22,047 nt of DNA, taken from the NCBI GenBank assembly GCA_937958075.1, contig CALFFB010000179.1, positions 1 to 22,047 of the forward strand, written 5' to 3'. Under the pieces are notes generated by a model. That model saw nothing but the letters and a program-made list of their open reading frames with translations, had not been told where the DNA came from and searched no databases. A program made the translations under genes and the position numbers. Positions 15,689-22,047 of the stretch are shown piece by piece. Source of the DNA: an uncultured Geobacteraceae bacterium (lineage in GTDB: Bacteria > Desulfobacterota > Desulfuromonadia > Desulfuromonadales > Geopsychrobacteraceae). Each line of letters starts with the position of its first letter. Position 1 is the first letter of the stretch.

Positions 15689-15811
15689 GGTTTTATTCTT
15701 CACTTGTTGCCGTCACTGGGATATTGATCTCTCTTCGAGAGGAAGGCGGCTATGGCCGCAAACAATCTTGCTGCTCAAATAGCATGAAAAACCCTTGAAG
15801 AAAAGTTTTGC

Positions 15812-16732
15812 ATGAAAACAGGCTACGATCTACTGGTCATCCTCGGCGCCACCGCCGGGGGCAAGACAGCTCTGGCGGTGAAGGCCGCGCGCCGGTTTGG
15901 CGGTGAGATTATCTCGGCGGATTCGCGCCAGGTCTATCGTGGCATGGATCTGGGGACCGGCAAGGACCTTCAGGAATACGGTGAGGTGCCCTGTCACCTG
16001 ATTGATATCGTCGAAGCCGGCAGCGAGTACAACCTGTTTCGTTTTCAGAACGACTGCCGGGCCGCTATCACAGCGATCCAGGGGCGCGGCCGTCTGCCGA
16101 TTCTCTGTGGCGGCACCGGTTTGTACCTTGATGCGGTGCTGCGTGGTTATGAGTTGGTGGAAGCGCCGGATAATCCGCATCTGCGTGCAGAGCTGGAAGC
16201 GCTGACCGATGATGCGCTGCGACAACGTCTGTTGATATTGAGACCGGAACAGCATAACCGCACCGACCTGGACGACCGACAACGGCTACTGCGCGCCTGT
16301 GAAATCGCCATGGCCGAGAACTCCGCACCGCCGCCGGACCCTCTGGACCTGAGGCCCCTGGTGTTCGGTCTGCGCTGGCCGCGTGAGCTGTTGCGCCGGC
16401 GTATCGCCCTGCGGCTGCAGCAGCGCCTCGACGCCGGCATGATCGAGGAGGTGCAGGCCCTGCATGAGGCGGGTGTGCCCTGGGCGCAGCTGGAATTCTA
16501 CGGACTCGAATATCGGCTCATTGCCCATTATCTGCAGGGACACTTGCGCCGAAACGACATGGTGCAGAAGCTGCGCAGCGCCATCGGCCAGTTTGCCAAA
16601 CGGCAGGAAACCTTCTTCCGGCGCATGGAGAAGAAGGGGGTGGTGATTCACTGGCTGGATGCTGAAGTGGAGCCCTATGGTGAGCTGTGCCGGATTGCCG
16701 GGGAAAAGGGGGTGGCGGTTGTTGACCATTAA
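15812..16732 (+). CDS. miaA: tRNA dimethylallyltransferase, divergent subtype
   Basis: A 306-residue P-loop enzyme of the MiaA family, which transfers dimethylallyl to A37 of tRNAs reading UNN codons. Visible are the P-loop GATAGGKT (12-19), SADSRQVYRGMD (35-46), HLIDI, PILCGGTGLYLD (96-107) and AKRQETFFRR near the C terminus. It departs from textbook MiaA in having GTGKDL instead of GTAKP and FYGLEYRLIAHYL instead of the IGYKE segment, and the NLFRFQND stretch differs too. It may be a second MiaA-type enzyme rather than the only one. In-frame upstream there is a TGA, so the ATG at 15812 is the only reasonable start, although its ribosome binding site is weak. The glycosyltransferase gene follows after 51 bases. 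Confidence 0.85.
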   Translation: MKTGYDLLVILGATAGGKTALAVKAARRFGGEIISADSRQVYRGMDLGTGKDLQEYGEVPCHLIDIVEAGSEYNLFRFQNDCRAAITAIQGRGRLPILCGGTGLYLDAVLRGYELVEAPDNPHLRAELEALTDDALRQRLLILRPEQHNRTDLDDRQRLLRACEIAMAENSAPPPDPLDLRPLVFGLRWPRELLRRRIALRLQQRLDAGMIEEVQALHEAGVPWAQLEFYGLEYRLIAHYLQGHLRRNDMVQKLRSAIGQFAKRQETFFRRMEKKGVVIHWLDAEVEPYGELCRIAGEKGVAVVDH

Positions 16733-16783
16733 CGTGGTTGCCGGGCAGGCTGCCGCCCGCGCGTCTAAAGAGTCGGTTTGTAG

Positions 16784-18034
16784 ATGAGGCTTGAACAGCA
16801 GCTGCTCAAATATCTGTTTAATCGTGCCGTCACTGCTCCATGGCAACTCGCAGGTGGCAACCGGCAGGACTATCGCGCCGCCATCGTCATTCCGGCCCTG
16901 GCCGAGTTCTGGACCTTGCCCCGCACCCTGGCCTCCCTGGCCGCCAATCCGGCGGGGTTGCTGGCCGAGACCCTGGTGGTGGTCGTCGTCAATAACCGGG
17001 CGGAGGCACCGGCGCTGCTGCGTGAAGAAAACCGGGCGACCCTGGCGTGGCTGGCCACCAGCTCCCATTCCGAACTGCAATTGGCGACCATTGATGCCTC
17101 ATCGGCAGGCCTGGCGTTGCCCGTCGGGGAAGGGGTGGGGCTGGCGCGCAAGATCGGCTTTGATGCGGCCCTTGCCCGCCTCGACACGAGGAAGCAGCCC
17201 CTGCTCATCTCCCTGGACGCTGACACCCTGGTGGATGCCAACTACCTGTCCGCTATTTTCCACCACTTCGACGGGCACCGGACCGGCGGCGCGGTCATCC
17301 CCTTTCGCCATCAGAATGGGGAGAGCCCGGAGCAGGAAGCAGCCATCCGCGATTATGAACTGTACCTGCGCAGTTACCGCTTCGGCCTGGAACTGGCGGC
17401 CTCTCCCTACGCCTGGCACACCATCGGCAGTGCCTTTGCCTGCACAGCTGCCGCCTATGTCGCCGCGGGCGGTATGAACCGGCGTCTGGCCGGGGAGGAT
17501 TTTTATTTTCTGCAGCAGCTGCAGAAGACCACCGGGGTCACGCCTTTGGCAGGGACTGTCGTGCGTCCGGCGGCGCGTTCTTCCGAGCGGGTCCCCTTTG
17601 GTACCGGCCAGGTCATCCGGGCGACGGTGGCCGGCGATGGAGGTCGCTATCAGTGGATCGCCGCCGGGGCTTTTTTTCTGCTCAAACAGTGGCTGGCGGC
17701 GGTGAATGCCAATCCCGACGCGCCGGCAGACGAGCTGCTACAGCTGGCGGCAGGGATGTCGCCACAGCTTGCCGAATTTCTGGACGAGTGCCGCTTTGGT
17801 GCGATTTACCAGCGCCTGTGCGCCAATCATCCGACATGCGAGGGGCGACGTGCCGCCTTTCACAGCTGGTTCGACGGCCTGCGCACCCGCCGCCTGCTGA
17901 GCCGCCTGACAGGAGCCGAGGCCCGGGAGCCGTCAGCGACGGTGGCTGATCTGCTTGCCGCCGGGGGATACGCCGGGGTCAGGGGCAAGAGCGAGCAGCT
18001 GCGCCTGCTGGAAAGCCTGCAGGGTTGCGGCTGA
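16784..18034 (+). CDS. Family 2 (GT-A) glycosyltransferase
   Basis: A 416-residue protein with a GT-A fold pattern: AAIVIPALAE at residues 32-41, a run of hydrophobic strand residues LVVVVVN (64-70), the GEGVGLARKIGFD segment (115-127), the metal and sugar-nucleotide binding LDADT (D145/D147), and a GGMNRRLAGEDF segment with the acidic pair typical of family 2 enzymes. No membrane helix is obvious, so it would be cytoplasmic or peripheral. Substrate and acceptor cannot be read from the sequence. It lies between miaA and the dTDP-rhamnose genes, so surface polysaccharide synthesis is likely but inferred. The start has only AAAGAG about eleven bases upstream. Confidence 0.78.
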   Translation: MRLEQQLLKYLFNRAVTAPWQLAGGNRQDYRAAIVIPALAEFWTLPRTLASLAANPAGLLAETLVVVVVNNRAEAPALLREENRATLAWLATSSHSELQLATIDASSAGLALPVGEGVGLARKIGFDAALARLDTRKQPLLISLDADTLVDANYLSAIFHHFDGHRTGGAVIPFRHQNGESPEQEAAIRDYELYLRSYRFGLELAASPYAWHTIGSAFACTAAAYVAAGGMNRRLAGEDFYFLQQLQKTTGVTPLAGTVVRPAARSSERVPFGTGQVIRATVAGDGGRYQWIAAGAFFLLKQWLAAVNANPDAPADELLQLAAGMSPQLAEFLDECRFGAIYQRLCANHPTCEGRRAAFHSWFDGLRTRRLLSRLTGAEAREPSATVADLLAAGGYAGVRGKSEQLRLLESLQGCG

Positions 18035-18063
18035 CCGGTGTGCTCGTGGGGTGCATTCAGGAC

Positions 18064-18092
18064 TTGTCGAAACGGGTGGTGGATGGTACAAC
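18064..18092 (+). promoter_or_regulatory. Possible promoter of the rhamnose genes
   Basis: TTGTCG (18064-18069) and TACAAC (18087-18092) each match the sigma-70 consensus at 4 of 6 bases, with a 17-base spacer. They lie in the 95-base gap before rfbB. Moderate fit only. Confidence 0.35.
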
Positions 18093-18129
18093 CGTGCGGT
18101 ATTTTTACAGGTAACAACGGGAGGTTGTG

Positions 18130-19197
18130 GTGACATCGATATTGGTGACCGGCGGTTGCGGTTTTATCGGCAGTAATTTTGTGCGGATGCTGTTGGCGGC
18201 AAAGAAGCCGCGGCGGATCGTCAATCTGGACAAGCTGACCTATGCGGGTAATCCGGAAAACCTGCACGATATGGCTGGAGATGAACGCTACCGCTTCGTC
18301 AGGGGGGATATCGGCGACGCGGCGCTGGTGGAAAAGCTCTTTGTCGAGGAGAAGATCGACGCGGTGGTACACTTCGCCGCCGAGTCCCATGTGGATCGCA
18401 GTATCAGCGGCCCGGCGGAATTCATCCAGACCAATATCGTCGGCACCTTTACCCTCCTTGAGGCCGCGCGCCGGCAGTGGGGCGCTCGCTCAGACAGCAC
18501 GACGTGCCGGTTTCTTCATGTGTCGACGGACGAGGTTTATGGTTCCCTCGGTGATGATGGGCTGTTCACGGAAGAAACGCCTTACGATCCCCGCTCCCCC
18601 TATTCGGCGAGCAAAGCGGCGTCCGATCATCTGGTGTCCTCCTATTTTCATACCTATGGCCTGCCCGTGGTTATTACCAACTGTTCCAACAACTACGGCC
18701 CCTGGCAGTTTCCGGAAAAGCTCATCCCGCTGGTGATCAACAACGCCCTGCAGGGCAAGACCCTGCCGGTGTACGGCGACGGCAGGAATGTCCGCGACTG
18801 GCTCTATGTGGCCGATCACTGCCGGGCGATCGGGCAGGTGCTTGAAGAGGGGCGCCCAGGCGAAACCTACAATATCGGCGGCAACAATGAGATGCGCAAT
18901 ATCGACGTGGTGCAGACCATCTGTGACATCCTCGATGACCGGATCGGCCTGCTGCCGGACGGTCAGCCGCGTCGCAGCCTCATCCGTTTTGTCACCGACC
19001 GTGCCGGTCATGACCGGCGCTACGCCATTGACGCGACCAAAATCAAGGAGGAACTGGGCTGGGAACCCTCCCTGGGTTTTGCCGAGGGGATTCGCCAAAC
19101 CATCGACTGGTATCTGGAGCATCGCGACTGGTGTGAACATATTGTCAACGGCAGCTACCGCCAATATTACGCACAGCAGTACGGTGAGCAGGAGTAA
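18130..19197 (+). CDS. rfbB: dTDP-glucose 4,6-dehydratase
   Basis: An extended short-chain dehydrogenase of 355 residues. It has the NAD-binding GGCGFIG (8-14), HFAAESHVDRS (81-91), the catalytic TDE in VSTDEVYG (133-135), and Y158 with K162 in YSASK. It converts dTDP-glucose to dTDP-4-keto-6-deoxyglucose, the second step of dTDP-L-rhamnose synthesis. Two consecutive GTG codons (18127 and 18130) could start it; I chose 18130 because GGGAGG then lies five bases upstream instead of two. The rfbD gene follows after four bases. Confidence 0.96.
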   Translation: MTSILVTGGCGFIGSNFVRMLLAAKKPRRIVNLDKLTYAGNPENLHDMAGDERYRFVRGDIGDAALVEKLFVEEKIDAVVHFAAESHVDRSISGPAEFIQTNIVGTFTLLEAARRQWGARSDSTTCRFLHVSTDEVYGSLGDDGLFTEETPYDPRSPYSASKAASDHLVSSYFHTYGLPVVITNCSNNYGPWQFPEKLIPLVINNALQGKTLPVYGDGRNVRDWLYVADHCRAIGQVLEEGRPGETYNIGGNNEMRNIDVVQTICDILDDRIGLLPDGQPRRSLIRFVTDRAGHDRRYAIDATKIKEELGWEPSLGFAEGIRQTIDWYLEHRDWCEHIVNGSYRQYYAQQYGEQE

Positions 19198-19201
19198 AGG
19201 G

Positions 19202-20107
19202 ATGATGACGCAGCAGAGCAAGCCCGTGCGTATTGCCCTCATCGGTGCCGGCGGTATGCTGGCCGGGGCAGTCAAGGCGGCGGCTCCGGCCAGCACCGAA
19301 GTGGTCGGCCTGGATCTGCCGGAGTTCGACCTGACCCGCAGCGACGCCAGCGGGCAGCTGCTGGCGCTGCACCCTGACATCCTCATCAACTGCGCTGCCT
19401 TTACCCAGGTTGACCGCTGCGAAGAGGAAGAAGAAACCGCCCTGCGTATCAACGGTACGGCGGTGGGCCTGCTCGCCGACGCAGCGAAGAGACTGGACGC
19501 CACCCTGGTGCATATATCGACGGATTATGTCTTTGCCGGGGACAAGGGCGCGCCCTACGTCGAAACCGATGCGCCGCGCCCGTTGAGTGCCTACGGGCGC
19601 ACCAAGTTGGCCGGGGAGCAGGCCCTCACCACCAGCGGTCTGCAGCGCTACTATCTGTTGCGCACCAGCTGGCTGTACGGGTCCGGCGGGCCGAACTTTG
19701 TCGAAACCATCCTGCGTCTGGCCGGCGAACGCAAGCAGCTGCGTATCGTCGATGATCAGATCGGTTCACCGACCCTGACCCTCGATCTGGCGACCGCCAT
19801 TTTTCGTCTGCTGGCCATCGACGACCCGGCGGCGCGCGCTGCCTGTGGTCTGTATCACTTCGCCAACAGGGGGCAATGCAGCTGGTATGAGTTCGCCTGT
19901 GCGATTGTCGATACAGCACGGCAGTCGGGAATGGCGCTGGCGGTGGAAGAGATCGTGCCCATCACCACGGCCGACTATCCCCTGCCGGCGGCGCGACCGG
20001 CCTGCTCGGTACTGGCCACGGACAAATACCGCCGTGCCACCGGCGCCGATATCCCTGGGTGGCGGGAGAGTCTGACCGCGTATTTCATGGCGCGAGGACA
20101 GGGCTGA
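19202..20107 (+). CDS. rfbD: dTDP-4-dehydrorhamnose reductase
   Basis: A 301-residue reductase that performs the last step to dTDP-L-rhamnose. Motifs: GAGGML nucleotide-binding loop (15-20), INCAAFTQVDRCE (62-74), HISTDYVFAGDKG (104-116), Y131 and K135 in AYGRTK, LLRTSWLYG, and DQIGSPT. AGGAG lies seven bases before the ATG at 19202, with a second ATG immediately after. The frame is open much further upstream inside rfbB, but that part has no support. A 196-base gap with several inverted repeats separates it from rfbA. Confidence 0.95.
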   Translation: MMTQQSKPVRIALIGAGGMLAGAVKAAAPASTEVVGLDLPEFDLTRSDASGQLLALHPDILINCAAFTQVDRCEEEEETALRINGTAVGLLADAAKRLDATLVHISTDYVFAGDKGAPYVETDAPRPLSAYGRTKLAGEQALTTSGLQRYYLLRTSWLYGSGGPNFVETILRLAGERKQLRIVDDQIGSPTLTLDLATAIFRLLAIDDPAARAACGLYHFANRGQCSWYEFACAIVDTARQSGMALAVEEIVPITTADYPLPAARPACSVLATDKYRRATGADIPGWRESLTAYFMARGQG

Positions 20108-20178
20108 AAAAATTCTGATAGGCACAGGCTGATGTTTCCCGCGCCGAGGGACGGTTTTCGTCATCCCTGACCCCTCGA

Positions 20179-20207
20179 CTGTCGCCGTCCATGGCGACAG
20201 ACGCCCT
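20179..20207. repeat. Palindromic intergenic repeat, copy B
   Basis: This matches positions 1-29 at 28 of 29 bases and in the same orientation. Arms CTGTCGCC (20179-20186) and GGCGACAG (20193-20200) flank a 6-base loop, and the tail ACGCCCT follows. It lies in the gap between rfbD and rfbA. The match stops after the tail, which defines the right end of the unit. There is no T run, so it is not a standard terminator. Confidence 0.7.
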
Positions 20208-20211
20208 CTCT

Positions 20212-20284
20212 GCAGGAAGCATCATCCTGCGCTGATAAAGTTAGCGACACAGTGAAGTTTAACCGTTCAATTAAGACATTGAAC
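20212..20284. repeat. Two inverted repeats upstream of rfbA
   Basis: GCAGGA (20212-20217) pairs with TCCTGC (20225-20230) around 7 bases. GTTCAAT (20265-20271) pairs with ATTGAAC (20278-20284) around 6 bases and ends 5 bases before the rfbA ribosome binding site. The second could be an operator or an RNA hairpin affecting rfbA translation; neither role is proven. Confidence 0.45.
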
Positions 20285-20303
20285 CCGATGGAAAGGTTGA
20301 TTG

Positions 20304-21181
<878 letters not shown>

Positions 21182-21182
<1 letters not shown>

Positions 21183-21727
21183 TGCAGGTGACCAGAACCG
21201 CGATCCCCGAGGTGCTGCGCATCGAGCCCAGAGTGTTCGGTGATGACCGCGGCTTTTTCTTTGAAAGTTTCAACCAGCGCCGCTTTTCAGAACAGACCGG
21301 CGTCGCGGCAACCTTCGTTCAGGACAATCATTCCAGATCGGCCAGAGGCGTGCTGCGCGGCCTGCACTACCAGATCAGGCAACCCCAGGGAAAGCTGGTG
21401 CGGGTGACTGCCGGCGAGGTGTTCGACGTCGCCGTCGATCTGCGCCGTTCCTCCCCCACCTTCGGCCGCTGGGTGGGGGAAATCCTGTCGGCAGAGAACA
21501 AGTGCCAGCTGTGGATTCCTGAAGGCTTTGCCCATGGCTTTCTGGTCCTGAGCGAAACCGCTGAATTCCTCTACAAAACCACCGACTACTACGCCCCCGA
21601 GCATGAACGCTGCATCCTCTGGAACGATCCGACGCTGGCGATCAAGTGGCCGACGGATGTTGCCATCAGCCTGTCGGCCAAGGATCAGGCCGGAGTCCCC
21701 TTTGCCGAGGCTGACCTCTTCCCCTGA
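21182..21727 (+). CDS. rfbC: dTDP-4-dehydrorhamnose 3,5-epimerase
   Basis: A 181-residue cupin-fold epimerase, the third step toward dTDP-L-rhamnose. Visible are DDRGFFFESFN, the catalytic H62 in LRGLHYQ, K71 in PQGKLVR, IPEGFAHGF (112-120), and the tyrosines in YKTTDYY (131-137) that act as the acid. D168 in SAKDQAG corresponds to the conserved Asp near the end. Its ATG overlaps the rfbA stop, so the two genes are co-translated. With rfbB, rfbD and rfbA it completes the pathway. Confidence 0.96.
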
Positions 21728-21763
21728 TGATACCGCGCGTACCTGGGCGGCCGACGAGCATCA

Positions 21764-21795
21764 GATGGCAAAGGATTGACTGATGGCAAAGATTG
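21764..21795 (+). repeat. Imperfect short direct repeat before the antitoxin gene
   Basis: GATGGCAAAGGATTG (21764-21778) and GATGGCAAAGATTG (21782-21795) differ by one base insertion. They lie 42 bases or more upstream of the ParD start, in the gap after rfbC. They could be operator half sites for antitoxin autoregulation or a chance duplication. Confidence 0.3.
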
Positions 21796-21836
21796 TCATA
21801 GGCTTCTGGTATTGCTGCTGACCACAGGAGGTTCTT

Positions 21837-22047
21837 ATGGCGACGATGAATGTCTCTTTACCCGATCAGATGAAAAACTGGGTGGACGAATGTGTTAAAT
21901 CCGGACGCTATGCCAACGCTTCCGATTATGTCCGAGACCTGATCAGGCAGGATCACATAAGGCTGGAGCGCTTGCGCCAGGCCTTGATCGAGGGAGAGAA
22001 CTCAGGCCCTGCCAGCAGCCTGGATATTGAATCCTTTATCGCCAACA
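21837..22047 (+). CDS. parD: ParD-type type II antitoxin (partial, runs off the right edge)
   Basis: The first 70 codons are present and still open at the window end. The N terminus MATMNVSLPDQMKNWV is a ribbon-helix-helix DNA-binding region as in ParD/CopG proteins; SGRYANASDYVRDLI is the most typical ParD segment; and LRQALIEGENSGPAS is the toxin-neutralising part. AGGAGG lies five bases before the ATG. ParD binds its own operator and blocks the ParE ribonuclease-fold toxin; a parE gene would be expected just beyond the edge but is not visible. It follows rfbC after 109 bases and is probably an independent unit. Confidence 0.85.
   Translation, partial: MATMNVSLPDQMKNWVDECVKSGRYANASDYVRDLIRQDHIRLERLRQALIEGENSGPASSLDIESFIAN

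Noticed and set aside
18788..19201. Upstream extension of rfbD into rfbB
   Set aside because: It lies out of frame inside rfbB and the Rossmann motif starts only after the ATG at 19202, which has AGGAG in front.
20179..20207. rfbD terminator
   Set aside because: The palindrome has no T run on either strand, and an identical unit stands at position 1 in another context.
21782..21820. Twelve-codon open frame before parD
   Set aside because: It has no ribosome binding site and arises from the short duplicated GATGGCAAAG segment.

Overview
The window looks like a motile, anaerobic or microaerophilic deltaproteobacterium of the Desulfuromonadales/Geobacter type. This is inferred from gene content only: a GC-rich genome, CheX-rich chemotaxis genes with CheD and an HDOD protein, and a chemoreceptor carrying both a periplasmic c-type heme motif and a hemerythrin domain. 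No rRNA, tRNA, CRISPR array or transposase gene was seen, and no stretch longer than about 300 bases lacks a gene.

Layout. Positions 1-220 hold a palindromic repeat and a good sigma-70-type promoter for a sigma-54 activator (221-1264, +). Its stop codon interlocks with the stop of a long leftward chemotaxis cluster (14216 down to 1261, -). In transcription order the cluster is: heme/hemerythrin chemoreceptor, cheA, cheW, cheR, cheB, cheD, an HDOD protein, a CheY-like receiver, a CheX-like protein, cheY, a CheX protein, an intrinsic terminator, another CheX protein, and a 644-residue protein with two CheX/CheC-like domains plus a degenerate receiver. Next come pcnB (-) and, divergently, miaA and a family 2 glycosyltransferase (+). 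The dTDP-L-rhamnose genes follow in the order rfbB, rfbD, rfbA, rfbC, and a ParD-type antitoxin gene runs off the right edge.

How the genes work together. The receptor should pass a redox, oxygen or NO signal through CheW to CheA. CheA has two phosphotransfer histidines and would phosphorylate CheY, the second receiver and CheB. CheR, CheB and CheD adapt the receptor. No cheZ is present; dephosphorylation probably falls to the CheX family, of which there are five domains in four proteins here. The rfb genes make dTDP-rhamnose for surface polysaccharide.

The most unusual parts are the tandem CheX-CheX-pseudoreceiver protein placed beyond an internal terminator, the chemoreceptor with two metal centres, the near-identical 29-bp palindromes at 1 and 20179, and a divergent MiaA. 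All functional statements are read from protein motifs by eye; no database search was possible.
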